DNA of 64,000 nucleotides. Source: Rhodamnia argentea (taxonomy: Eukaryota > Streptophyta > Magnoliopsida > Myrtales > Myrtaceae). The stretch covers positions 2,604,001 through 2,668,000 of the forward strand of contig NC_063157.1 of assembly GCF_020921035.1 (NCBI RefSeq), in the 5' to 3' direction. This document shows positions 1 to 12,146 of the stretch, in pieces. The translations under genes and the position numbers were made by a program. The notes under the pieces were generated by a model. The model made no database searches, was not told where the DNA came from, and saw nothing but the letters and a program-made list of their open reading frames with translations. The stretch's first letter is position 1; each line of letters opens with the position of its first letter.

Positions 1-57
1 CAGGTTGAGAAATTTTACAAGCTGAAATCCCAACTTCAGGGTGTGGCTTTAAGAATT

Positions 58-93
<36 letters not shown>

Positions 94-1027
94 GTGTGTG
101 TGTGCATGTGCAGACAAAATTTCGTAATCATAATTATATGTAGTAATGGTTAAATTTTTTACATGCATAGTGACTGGACTGATCCTCAAAGGCAGGTACA
201 GCTGCACAGTATATGATTTTAGAACTTGTTATGCCATACAACTTATTTATCATTTGAAAGCAGATATAGGCTTGGATCAAACTTCTGCAATGGTTTATGT
301 GGGAGAAAAAATGATGTGGCAATCATATATCTGCTTACGAAAAACATCCAAACTTTAGCACAACAGCGAAGAAATGAGAGTAAAAACTAATTATGCTGTC
401 AGCAAATTTGCGAAATGCGGAGTTCTCTTCTGCCCGTTTTCGTATGCATACACATTTATACACCTTCCGGATGTTCTAAATTTTTCAATGTATCCTTTTA
501 GACACTGAAATCAACTCAAGCAATGGGTGAGGCCATGAAAGGTGTAACCAAGGCAATGGGGCAGATGAACAGACAGATGAACTTGCCATCGCTGCAGAGG
601 ATAATGCAGGAATTCGAGAGGCAGAATGAAAAGATGGAGTTGGTGAGCGAGGTCATGGGAGATGCTATAGACGATGCCATGGAAGGTGACGAAGAAGAGG
701 AGGAGACAGAAGAGCTAGTTAATCAGGTGCTCGATGAGATTGGTATTGATATGAACTCAGAGGTAATCCGAGGCCTTGTTTCTATTCTCCACCCGAGCTT
801 ATCATGATTAAGAAGATTACTTACCAATGACTACTTTAATCTAACACAGCTCCCTGGGAATGCTAATTCTTTTTCCCCTTAAATTGCAGCTTCTAAATGC
901 ACCCTCAGGCGCTGTCGCTGCTCCAGCTGCAACGAACAAGGTTGCACAAGCTGAATCTGCAGGGACTGGTGACAGCGGAATCGATGATGACTTACAGGCA
1001 AGGTTGGATAATCTACGAAAGATGTAA
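1..1027 (+). CDS. VPS2.1: VPS2/CHMP2-type ESCRT-III subunit, 3' part only
   Basis: This is the C-terminal part of a plant VPS2 homolog. ESCRT-III subunits polymerise on endosomal membranes, drive inward vesicle budding and are disassembled by the AAA ATPase VPS4/SKD1. Three exons are visible: 1-60 (KFYKLKSQLQGVALRIQ follows the first residues), 502-762 and 890-1027, with stop TAA at 1025-1027. All joints are in phase 0. Exon 2 encodes the conserved helix region (AMGEAMKGVTKAMGQMNRQM) and an acidic run EGDEEEEETEEL. Exon 3 ends in DLQARLDNLRKM, a typical MIM1-type helix that binds the VPS4 MIT domain. The upstream exons lie outside the window. The bases CAG at 1-3 may be a glutamine codon or the acceptor of the preceding intron. 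The intron 1 donor is the weak GTCTCT and runs straight into a CT microsatellite. Spacing and motif agreement with Arabidopsis VPS2.1 make the identity secure; the paralog number is less so. Confidence 0.93.
61..91 (+). repeat. (CT)n microsatellite at a 5' splice site
   Basis: A CT dinucleotide run begins inside the donor GTCTCT of VPS2 intron 1 and continues for about 30 bases, followed by a short GT run. Length variation would change the context of the splice donor. Confidence 0.85.
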
Positions 1028-1374
1028 ATAATTGTGGAGAGGTAAAGATAGACTAACATTTGGAAGTATGCTTGAATAACGAGATGAATTTGTTCTTACC
1101 CCCGCTGCTTCTTTGTAGAAATATATATGGGTACAAGGTGTTGCCAGTTTTAAGATTGTAACATGGGCAGGGAATGTAACGTACCCTTTCGATTACAAGC
1201 AGAAATGGTTAATCCTTGTGCACAATGGGAGAAAACATCTCCTTATCTATTTAAAATGTTAATGAAAAGGGAAGCAAAGATTTTATTTATTTATTTATTA
1301 GAAAAAAGCAATTCTTGAGAGTATGCTAATCAAGCAAAGGAAAGAGTGCCACGTCATTTTTTAGTTTTATCTAA

Positions 1375-2685
1375 GGGGTAAGTTCACTAGAAGTCTTAAA
1401 ACTTATCGCGAAAGTACAATTAAGTCGTTAAATTTTCAAAAAGTGTGATCAAGTCTTAAAACTTATTAAATTAGTGCAATCAAGTCTTTTCGTTAATACC
1501 GTTAATTTATCAAATGAAAAATGATGATGTGGTATTTTTAAAATTACTCTCTCTCCTAGGTGGTTTTTTTTTTTTTTTTTTCTTCTTTTAAGTTGTTATT
1601 AGATCAAATTTAAAAACTTTTTTAAAAAATCTAAAATATTATTAAAAAATCAAAACTGAAAAAAAAAAAAAAAAAGGGGAATGGTGAGGGGTAGTAGGTG
1701 TCGTCGCCGCCGCTCATAGCCAGAGGGGCCAGCAACCTTCGCCAACCCCGAGCGAGGGTGGCCCGCTCGCCAGCCCCGGCGGAGGCCTTGCCTCCCTCGC
1801 CTGGAGCCGGCGAGGCCTGCCTGGATCTAAATAGCCCGGATCTAGGCACCCGACCCAAACTTGGGTGACGCCGGCCCTTGTCGGGCCTCAACGACCTCAC
1901 CAGATGCGGGCTAGGGCCGGTGACTCGCTAGACTGGGGCAAGGCCTCGCCGCAGGTGGTGAAGATGCTCGTTGGATTGAAGGTTTCGCTGGAAAAGTAAG
2001 GGGGTGTTTGTCCACTGTTCATCATTCCCAGCCGAGCGGAGGCTATGTATGGTGGGACCGTGGATTGAGAAGACTTGTTTTAGAGACGGATTCTCCCGTT
2101 ATTCGAACACTTGATTTTTCTGGCCAAAAAATGGCTTGCACGAGTGCATATAATTAGCACCGGTGAGATATGCAACCTCTGTTAATCAACGGGGCCAAAG
2201 TCGAATCAAGGTCGCACATCCTCGTATTTGAGTCGCACGACCTCGGATCTGAATCTCATGGCCTCAAATGGGAGGTCGCCCACAGATCTGGGTTGGCGAT
2301 TCAGCTTTGGGCATGCCACGCGAGCTCCAGGCAACGATCGGCCAGGCCTCCGCCGGGGCTGCCGATGGAGGTCACTAGACCCTCCGGCAACGAGCCGTAG
2401 TGGCACCCACCAGGCCCCCTCTATTCTCTCTTTTTCTCCAATTTTGCTTTTTCAATGATATTTTAGCTTTTCTTAAAGTTTTTAAATTTGATCTAGTAAA
2501 AACTTAGAGAAGAAAATAATAAAAAAGCCACTTAGGAGAGAGAATAATTTTAAAAATGCCACGTCAGCATTTTCGATTAGACAAATTAACGGTGTTATCG
2601 AAAGGACTTGATTGCACTTTTTAAAACTTTTAGAATCCAATTGCATTTTCGCTACAAGTTTGAGGATTTCTAGCGAACTTATCCC
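1375..2685. mobile_element. Non-autonomous Mutator-like element with long TIRs and 9-bp TSD
   Basis: The left end (GGGGTAAGTTCACTAG) and the reverse complement of the right end (GGGATAAGTTCGCTAG) match for roughly 190 bases, through a shared block near 1500-1560 and 2520-2600. The element is flanked by identical 9-bp copies of TTTATCTAA at 1366-1374 and 2686-2694, the target duplication size typical of Mutator-like elements. The interior (about 1676-2420) is strongly GC-rich and unlike the TIRs, and has no convincing transposase or long conserved ORF. It is therefore non-autonomous. The GC-rich core could be captured host sequence, as in Pack-MULEs, but I do not recognise a source gene. Confidence 0.85.
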
Positions 2686-2694
2686 TTTATCTAA

Positions 2695-3746
2695 TTTGGT
2701 TTTATTAAAGATAAGACTTTTAGGCATAAAATCCAAAGACATTATTAATTCCAAATGGATAAATCTTACCTAAGTGGATGGAAAGATTTTCTTCAATCTC
2801 TATACTTTCATATTTTTTCTAAGCAAGGCTCTCTATTTTTAATTTGTTCAAATTAAATTCTTTCAAATTCACAAATTTTCTAATTAAATCCGTCCGATAG
2901 CGAATCCGGTCAAATCTATCTAATGTGGCAATTGGACAACATTATAGTGCATTGTGGGTAATTTTTTTTAACATTATTTTATATAAGCGATGCATTTCAA
3001 TATTCACGCCCATATCACTCTCCAAAATTGTCTATCATGATTAAATTATTTCACACACGTTCACATGGGTATTCGCATAGTTTGTCCCCGTCACACTATG
3101 GCGTAGTTCGTTGGCTTCGTTGGCGAAGTTTCTTTGACATGAAGTTGGATTTATTGATGTGAAAGTTCAGTTACCGATGGAATTATGACTCCTAATGTCA
3201 AGAAGACTATTTTTGCTCAAATAATTTCAGGTGAAAATGTATGTAGTTTTATTTATAAAGTAATGAATAGCTAAGTATGATTATCTCCCAAGTAATTTGT
3301 TTTGCAATAATCTTCTCTTCTATAGTTTATACCCTCTAAAATCTTTTCTTATTTTTTTCGTAATTAATCGAACAAGAAGCATTAATTCATAATCAGGAGA
3401 CAATTATGAGAAAATCAATATTTATTGCAAGCGAGAAACGTTCAAGAGGAATATGTTTTTTATCACGTGGGAGAAAAAGAAAAAGACGATCACATTATAT
3501 GTTTTGTTAGATGTGTTTTCTCCATAATAAAAGATTAAAAATTTGAGTAAGAGAGATTAGGATAAATACAATAATCTCTCTGCATTATTTTTGAAAAAAG
3601 AATTGTGTGTTTTTTTTTTAAATCTTTGGTACCCTTTTAAATTAACCTTTTCCACATTAATTCAAGCATTAAGTAAAGTACCTCCAGCATAAGCGAAACC
3701 GAAAGAGGCCGTCATCTTCTTAACGCTCTCCACCGGTTCGCCGTGC
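2695..3746. other. AT-rich spacer upstream of the PPR gene
   Basis: No coding sequence was recognised. It presumably contains the promoter of the PPR gene. A CACGTG G-box core lies near 3465. The last 80 bases before the ATG at 3747 become less AT-rich, as in a 5' leader. Confidence 0.5.
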
Positions 3747-5862
3747 ATGAGTCGTCGTCACCAAGACCAACCGGCCGTTGCTCTGCTAAAACGTTACCTC
3801 CAAATTAGCAAGACCGTCGATCAACTGAAACAATCTCACGCCCTCATTCTCAAAACCCTGACTGGACCAGACCCACTTCATTGCGAGAACAAACGTCTTC
3901 TGCCCTTTTTGCTCACCAAGCTCTTCCAGTTTCCCAGTGAAAACCTTCGTTATGCACGCCACCTGTTCGACGAAATACCCCACCCAAAGACCCAGTTCCT
4001 TTGGGCTTCTATCATCCTTGCCCACGTTGCCTATGGCCACTTCGCCCGATGTATCTCTTTGTACGCTCGAATGCACCGCGCGGGCGTGTCGCCGTCGGCG
4101 TTTATCTCCTCGTCGGTGCTCAACGCTTGTGCTCGAGTGCCGGTCCTCTTTGAAGGCAAACAAGTCCACACAAGAGTACTAAATCTTGGTTTCTTGGGGA
4201 ACAAGATTGTGGAAACCGCTCTCCTGGACATGTATGCCAAATCTGGGGCCGTATCTGATGCAAGGAATATCTTTGATGGTATGGGTGGGAAAGATGTTGT
4301 AACATGGACCGCAATGATACGTGGGTATGCCAAGTTGCGCATGATGGAGGATGCACGGCAGTTGTTTGACGCGATGGAGACCCGAAACGACATGTGTTGG
4401 ACAACCATGGTCGCAGGGTATGCAAATTGCGGTGACATGAACGCGGCTAGGGAGCTGTATGGTAAGATGACGGACAAGAATTGTGTTACTTGGGTTGCTA
4501 TGGTTGCGGGTTATGGGAAGATTGGTGATGTGACTAAAGCGAGGGGAGTGTTTGATGAGGCACAAGTGAAGGATGCAGCATGTTGGGCAGCGATGTTAAG
4601 TTGTTATGCACAGAATGGCTATGCAATGGATGCTTTGGAGATGTATAGGGAGATGAGGAAATTGCAAGTAAAAATCAATGACGTGGCCATGATAGGGGCT
4701 ATTTCTGCTTGTACACAACTTGCAGACATAAAAATGGCAAATGAACTGGCTGTGCATGTGGAGGAAACATGCTGTAGTGAGTTACTTTATGCCTTGACCA
4801 TTATGTTGATTTTCTGGTTTTGCTGCCATATCTCATAGCACAGGTGAAAAAGTCTGCCAATTAGTTTTCATATTTCAAGTGAGGGAATTTTCAATGCAGT
4901 TTGTAAACCTTAAGGACGTGACAACCATGCTAATAAGTAAGATTGGTAGATGGACTTCTCACAATATGAATAGGAACGGCAAGAAAATAAAATTTAGGGT
5001 ATCATCTTTATTAGCACGTTATGTGAGCCATTTTTTTGGCTGCAACTGAATGTTACTTCTGTTCTGGCAATGTTATAGACAGAAGTTATCTGGCTAACAT
5101 GATACGAAATTGTGAAGTTAAGATCTTGCATGCGCAACTACATAGATGCCAGAGCCTATATGAACGTTGATTTTAACTGGTTTAATAATCCACGTCAATT
5201 TATTTGCATGATTTGTGATTTCAGGAAGGACGAACTTGGTATCTGGTGCACTGATCAACATGCATTCAAGATGTGGAAATATTGATCAAGCACAGAACGA
5301 ATTTGAAAAAATGAAGAACAAGGATGTTATATCCTATAGTTCAATGATTAGAGCCCTCAGCGACCATGGGAAGGCTCTTGAAGCTCTGGAGCTGTTCCAG
5401 GAGATGCTAAAAGATGGTTTTAAACCGAACCAGATCACTTTCGTTTCTGTACTTAGTGCTTGTAGCCATGCTGGATTGGTGGAAGAAGGATTCATGTATT
5501 TCAGTCGGATGACAGAGACTTTCGGTATTGAGCCATTGATCGAACACTACTCAACCATAATTGACCTCCTTGGAAGGGTTGGCCAGCTCGAGAAGGCATA
5601 CAATATTGTGATGAACTCTCCGGGCATCTGTGATGCCGGTGTCTGGGGTGCTCTACTAGGAGCTTGCAGGGTCCATGGTAACGTGGAGTTGGGAGAGATG
5701 GTAGCGAGAAAGCTATTTGCGATTGAGCCTAACAATGCTGGAAATTATATGCTTTTAGCAAGTATTTATGCATCTGCAAATAGATGGGAGGAGGCAGAGA
5801 AAGTGAAAAGGCTGGTGAGTGAAAGAGGAATGAGAAAATTACCCGGAAGTAGCTGCATATGA
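3747..5862 (+). CDS. PLS-class pentatricopeptide repeat protein, short E region
   Basis: PPR proteins bind RNA one base per repeat, normally in mitochondria or plastids, for editing, splicing or stability. Two exons are inferred: 3747-4776 and 5225-5862. The donor is GTGAGT after a phase-1 base and the acceptor is TTTCAG, giving 555 aa. Tandem PPR units alternate long and short forms, e.g. DVVTWTAMIRGYAKLRMMED, NCVTWVAMVAGYGKIGD, and DVISYSSMIRALSDHGKALE. The C-terminal part has the usual YSTIIDLLGRVGQLEKAYN and GVWGALLGACRVHGNVELGE blocks, then YMLLASIYASANRWEEAEKV. The ORF ends at KLPGSSCI, right where the E/E+ region normally continues (PGSSWIEV). Most plant PPR genes lack introns; here one 448-base intron interrupts a repeat. 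An organellar signal at the N-terminus is not obvious. The family call is secure; the RNA target cannot be read from the sequence. Confidence 0.9.
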
Positions 5863-6846
5863 ATGTGAATATATCGGTTCGACTACATTTTCTGGGATAT
5901 CTCGTCAAAGAGGCATCCTTTTCTTCCCTTTATCGCCGCGGGAGGTCAAGAAGGGAGAATAATTTGTCGATTACTCTCGATGAATGCTTCCTCGACAGTG
6001 CAGGTGATTAGTTTAGTCATCATCGAGTGATAATGGGAACGGCCCTCAGACTGAAGAATTGAGAAGTTGGCGATTTGTCGAACGTCAATGCATTCGTGTA
6101 AAGTCGAACTAGGGCAATGAGTGGTAAGAAAGTTCTGACGTATTTATGACCCGAAGCCATAACCCACAATGATCGGTGTGATCCGCACTCAAAACGGTCA
6201 CGGTCGTGTTTCTATAAGCGAGATGGAGAGAGCTCTAGCTTCCAATCCGTTGAATACGGCATACTTGGTGCGGGACATACTTCCTGCAAGATGGAAGAGG
6301 GTGGTTTACTGCAGAGAACGTAACAATCTCTTCGTCTTTACTTGATTGCCAATGCTGCTAACTTCCTCCAGTTGGGATGCCCCTTATCGTTTAGGTTGAT
6401 CTTGTAAATTATGTTGCTGAATAGCGTCGTCATCTCTGATGCTTCATTAGACTCAGACTAGCACGTACTCCCTTTAATGATAACCATTTTACCAAACAAA
6501 ATTAAAAGCACTAAACAATGAGCTTATGTCTTCAAAGATCCATCTTAATCTTGTCCCCATCACGATACCGTACAAGAAGCCTGGACTATTTCACTAATTA
6601 AAGTAGAGTGAGGACATCACCAATGACTGAATATCGGAGAGAGTTCGTGCTTCCAAGTTATTCAATCAACTCAGAGAGATCACATCCTTCATCGATTCAT
6701 GATCCACCAATGTGGTTTCTCGCGAATATAAGCAGAACTATCGAGCACCACCTCAAGTTGCTACAGGAGTTCAATACGTGATCAAAATTGCCTGGTGACT
6801 GATAATTCCCACCTCAATATCCTGTTGGATCCCTTGCTTCGCAAAA
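5863..6846. other. Convergent 3' spacer between PPR and DRG genes
   Basis: This holds the 3' flanks of the PPR gene (plus strand) and the DRG gene (minus strand). No other gene was recognised. In the PPR frame, the first codons after the stop include a second stop, then a readable stretch with a weak resemblance to an E motif. Confidence 0.5.
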
Positions 6847-9800
6847 TTATGTCTTCAAAGGAGCTTTCTTCTCTCTATCAGATATTCGAGAAGGAGCATT
6901 TGAGTGCGACTTAAATCTTCCTCTTCCTCCATCTTCCCTTTCCTGTTCAACACAGATGGTGTTTAGCTCAAGTTTGGGCTTGTCTAGTTGCAACGATATT
7001 CCAAGGATTGTGAGCCCCGTCCATGGACATGGAATCAAGTGGCAGTTTAAGAGTGCAAGAAGGCAGAAAGAAGTAGAGGACGGTAGAGAATGTAGGAACT
7101 TCTTCCTGACCTTTTTCTTGACAATCTGAACAACATCCTCATCTTGGAGAACATGACCGAGACCACAGTGCTGTGGATAGTGTCTTGCACTAGTACCCCA
7201 TGCCAGAACATACTTCACATCCTTCACCAAACTCCTGTGAATGTGGTTGCAGAAGTCCTCAACCGAGCAGCCTCCTCTATCCTACATCCATGTAAAAGAA
7301 AGAAAGAATGGATGGGAATTAGAGAAAATTCACGCCAAACTATTGTCTACGGGTTTTCTAATGGCAGGATGTACATACTGTGGAAAGAACTACGGGATCA
7401 GTAAAATCTGGTTGTTGGCCTTGTGGCTTTGTGTAAATTCTAACGAGCCCCATCTCTTCCCAAATCTTTGAAAGTAGTCGGTCAAAGTTGAGCTGCTCGA
7501 GTGATCATGAAAGCAGAAGCTATTAATTTTCCAAAATAGGAAATGTCAGATCCGATGAGCTATTGGAAACAGATCTGACAGCGTGAACATTGTTAGAGCA
7601 ACATATATTATCATATGCCTCAAACTGTGAAATCAAATGCTCAAAAGATCCTACAGTCAGTCAGCATTTGGATTAACAACAACACTCTGAGCTCCCATTG
7701 TGCTCATTAACAGAAACCTCTTACAAGGAAAACACATCCTATAAAGCAATTTCTTTGGGACAACAACAAGAATTCTTTAGGCTCTGTTTGTTTCGCGGAA
7801 AATGAGTGATTTAGAAAATATTTTCCAAAAAATGATCGCTTATATCATCTACAAACATTAATAAATGAAAAATATTTTCATCTTTTGTTATGTAGACAAT
7901 CAAAATATTTATCATTGACTAAGTATTTCAGACGATATATGCGATTATTTTTAGGAAAATATTTTTCAAATACTCTATTTTCGGCGACACAAATAGAGCC
8001 TTAATGATGTACAAACTGCTTCACATACCAAACAATTTGGACAAGAACAAGATTATTAGCTCAAGTCGAGAAAATAGAGGATGCATCAGAGACACACGTA
8101 AAGATTGTCATGATATTTAGAAGAGGGCATCGGCAGCTCTACATGCCCCCACAAACACTCTCCAAAGATTCAATGTGAAGTTCCTAACCTAAAAGCAAGC
8201 TATAACTCCATCAGCGGAAACTGTAAGAAATCACAAACGGAACTTGCCTTCAGATTGCAGCTAATAACAACGGAATTTGGCTGCCGGGCCAACCTGTCCA
8301 CGTCATCAATACCAATCACGTCTATTTTGTTGTAAACATATATGCACTTCATGTATTTTCGGTTTCCTTCAATGACATCTATGAGATCATCCACAGTAGC
8401 ATCCTCACGAAAGAGCACCTGGAACCAGTTCGATTAACCTCATAATAAGGTTCTTTTTGAACTCCAGAACAATCATCAAAATATAACATGTCTACAATGC
8501 AAAACACCCAAAGCAACAGGAAATTTGTACGGATTGAGTTTATGGAAATCATCAATCCAAAAACCATGATCAAGAATTTAAGTTTTATCAATGAATCAAT
8601 GACCACCAAGCAGCAATCAACTTTTGTAACTTTCACAATTGCAAATATATATTCTCATTAACACACACACACAAAACGACAGAGATGTTCAACCTTTGAC
8701 TGCATTTCATATTATAAGGCCGTAGCATTACTTTGAATAACAAAAATCCACAAAAGTATAGGCAGGATAGACTGGTACCTCCGCGTTATGAATTTTGTAT
8801 TCATGTAGAATCTGATAACAGAGCTTCTCGTCCACATGAGTTAGAGGCATAGTGCTGTTGAATGAAATGCCGCCAGTTTTTTTCTTCTTAAAATAAATCT
8901 GCCAATGATATAAAAATTTTGATACAAACAAGTCCAAGAATCACAGAGACGTATTTCAAAGAAAGGACACTTTCACTAACTACTTGAAGGCTGTTCATCA
9001 AATGTTTAAATGCCTTCAGAAAAGCATAGTTCATCTTGACCATTAAATAACACAAAAGCTGGACAAGAATCACAAGATATCATTAGTGCAGACCTTGAGC
9101 ATGAATTTACTACTGTAATATATCAAGTGAACCCCTTCCGCTGCTAAGAGAAAATAAACCACAGGTCTTGGGTTGATACTAAACACATCCTCAAAGAACC
9201 ACCCTCAACTTGTTCTTGTTAGTTAAATCCAGTAGTAAGCTCCAAGCTTTACCAGCTGAGTACCATTTGATATGATTGAAAGGAAAAAAGCATATTCATC
9301 TGATCTTTAATCACGAACAATCATCAACTAACCCATAGATTGTTTTCATCCAAATGGATGCGTCAAGAACTTTGACTCCATATCAAAGCCTCATATTATT
9401 CGTAGCGTGTAAATCATCTTAAGAACGAAACAGCTACAACTGCTTCCTCTTTTTCCTAGTAACAATGTTTTAACTCGCCAATGGCTAGAGATCCACCTTT
9501 TCATCCTCGAGGTCAATTCCCAAGGCCCTCCCGTTACCTCACTTGTTATACGGGAACTGGAACATCAGCCTAGTTTGGGTGGCTTTACCAGACCCAAAAA
9601 CTTCTGAAATATGCTCTTAGTAATGTCCTCCATCCAAGGATTGATTTTCATGGGTTCTTCAAAAAGCCAAATCTTCAATCATGTTATCTTGTCAACACGC
9701 CAAAACAACTTTCTTTTTCTACACACAGACTATCAAGAGTTTCCTAACTATTAGGTTTTTTCTTCTTTGCTCAAGTTTATGACCTCACTAGAATGTCCAA

Positions 9801-12146
9801 GCTAATCATGATTGATGTCAAGTGTGCTTTTTTACTGTTCACGGCTGGTTGGCACATGCAGAAGTGTTGATGTCTGAGACTGGGCACTCTTCTTAGTTCT
9901 TGTTGACTCAAATCACTAAAAACGTGCTAAAGGTGAGGTTAGCTTGACTAAAGGCATTTCGAGTAGGATGCCAGTCTATCCCAGGCAACCAGAAAATCAG
10001 TTCACTCGAGGAGACTTAAAACTATCATGGAAGAGAAAGTGTAACTGGGCAAGGGGGAAAAAAGAAGAGGATGCTCCAAAGAAACTCACTTGAGGTGGCT
10101 TCTTGTTCAAACGCAAACCCACAGCCTCCAGCTCCTTCGTCAGTATTTGCCGATGGCCCTCACTCTGCCAAAGTTTCAAGAAAATATCAAACAAGTGCAA
10201 CAAGGCTATAGTAAACAAAGATCAAGGCAGGCTGCAAGTTAAAAATGTGAAGTGTAAATTGCGAATCACAGTCCAACCAACTGAAATTACTTGCGAGGTA
10301 GGACAACAAGCACAAGGTACAGCAGAGAACAAATTCTCACACCTTGATGTTAGTCCTCCATGCCAAAGGGGCAAGAGAATATAGTCGATGTATAATATAC
10401 AAAAACAGGAATGCATCCAATAAGATCAGGACAAAAAATTTCATCCAGAAAAGTTGCAATTAATTATTGATTGGTCTCTGCTATAATCAACACCCTAGGA
10501 TGCTCTTACCAGCACATGCAGTTTAGCTGACTACATCATGCTGATTAGAGGATCTGCTAGATGTTACATGATGAGCATCTGCTAGATGTCCCTGAGTACC
10601 ATTGCTTGTTAGCCATCTGAAATACATCCTTTATCCAATCTTGGTCTATGGGAGTTCATCGATATTAATATATAAAACCTCCACTTGAGCTTATGTTTTT
10701 CAGATTCAGCTCTTTGCTCAGATTGTTCCATGCAGTCATCGACACAGTGCAGGGATTTTTACCCACACAAAAAAACAAAAAAAACTTGCTGCTGCCTCTA
10801 AAACATATCACTTACTTTGGAGGCATCAAGAACCATCAATACGATGTCGGAAGACTTCGCAACAGCAATAACCTGAGAAATTTCCATAACCATTCGGCTG
10901 AGCCCACAAATATGGAAATTGCAATCATGTAGCAAAAAGGAGATCTAATCTAGCTTGGCAAATAACAATTGAACAGAGAGCATATGCTATCCTTCATGAG
11001 AATTTTACTGATATACCTGCCGACCACGTCCCTTGCCTTCAGAAGCACCTTCTATAATTCCAGGAAGGTCCAACAACTGAATTTTAGTATCGTTGTAATG
11101 TACGATTCCAGGAATGCAAGTAAGTGTTGTGAACTCATAAGATGCAGCTTCTGAATGTGTGCCAGTTAACATGGTTAAAAGTGTTGACTTCCCCACACTA
11201 CATATAAAACATCAGTAGCATGTTAGAAGGTTTGCTTCCTAAATCATGCAGAAAAAGACTAAATCTGCACCAAATAATATTGATGATAGCAAACCTTGGA
11301 AATCCTATTAGGGCCACACGCCCATGCCCATATTTCGTAACTTCAAAACCCTCTCCAGCTCCACTAGAACCCTGATAAAGCATTTTGAAAGACGATTAGC
11401 AAATCCCCGACTCTAACCAGCTACAGAACAAAGTAAATCTAGCAGAAAAGAAGAAAACAGGAAGTTAATCGTAAAAGTGAATTTACTTTTGCTACAACCA
11501 CTATATCGAACCCATAAACAGTATAAAGTAAACCTTGGGTTTTGTTAATCCTCTCTACATGGAAGTCTAGGCTAAATGAATCTTAACGATTCCGGATATA
11601 AGTAGGTGAAACTAAAGAAAGAAATCATCATACTTTTGGAGGCTCCAGTAACTGTGTCCTTAGCTTTGCTATCTTCGCCTTGAGCTGACCAAGATGATAC
11701 TCTGCACATTAAAATCACAAAATTAAATCGCACATTCCATAATGCATTCTATAAAAAAGGAAAAGGACAACAAACAATAAATAGGGCTACCAATGCAATG
11801 ACCAGCAGATTTCTGGTGCGCAAATGGACAATAATACAAACCGATAACACAAAAGATTTAAGCGAACAAAGTTAAGAGAGACGAGAAAACACGGAAAAAA
11901 AAAATCGCAAGGACATAACCCGACGACATACATCAACTTTGATTAGACAGAGCATGGACAAAATTACTTTCTTCTTAAGTCGGAAATCTTAAGTTCAAAT
12001 TATACATAATCCGAAATCCAAGCGTATCAACAAGGTTCAGTACATACGTAATGGAGCAGAAAATACAAACACGAACCTGTGGCCTTATTCTTCTGTGTCC
12101 GAGCCATCTCGGCTTCAATCTCTTTGATCTTCTCGATGATCCCCAT
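6847..12146 (-). CDS. DRG2: DRG2-type developmentally regulated GTP-binding protein
   Basis: This is an Obg-HflX superfamily GTPase associated with ribosomes and translation in eukaryotes. Eleven coding exons on the minus strand: 12077-12146, 11634-11701, 11295-11371, 11017-11197, 10816-10872, 10090-10164, 8779-8898, 8248-8418, 7379-7492, 7111-7281 and 6847-6942. They sum to 1200 nt, 399 aa, the normal plant length. Motifs in order: N-terminal helix [21 protein letters not shown]1 GFPSVGKS at 69-76, assembled across the exon 3/4 junction; G3 DLPG at 115-118; the DRG signature [16 protein letters not shown]4 NKID at 246-249; a C-terminal TGS domain from about 290; a basic tail ending EKKAPLKT. 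Intron 8 uses a GC donor (AAG|GCAAGT) and frame continuity requires it. An extra 5'UTR intron is likely at 12164-12406. The catalytic motifs are intact, so the gene is presumably functional. DRG1 is excluded by the N-terminus and tail. Confidence 0.95.
7780..8000. mobile_element. Tourist-like MITE in DRG intron 8
   Basis: A 221-base element with inverted ends (GGCTCTGTTTGTTTCGCG at left; reverse complement of the right end GGCTCTATTTGTGTCGCC), flanked by TTA at 7777-7779 and 8001-8003. The TTA duplication and GGC-type termini point to the PIF/Harbinger group. It lies wholly within the GC-AG intron of the DRG gene. It is related to the split MITE at 12775-15654. Confidence 0.75.

Noticed and set aside
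61-120. Repeat run considered as a CRISPR-like or telomeric array
   Set aside because: Simple CT/GT microsatellite without spacers; the genome is eukaryotic.
3786-4565. Four long minus-strand ORFs
   Set aside because: Antisense shadows of the PPR exon; translations resemble no family and the plus strand has clear PPR repeats.
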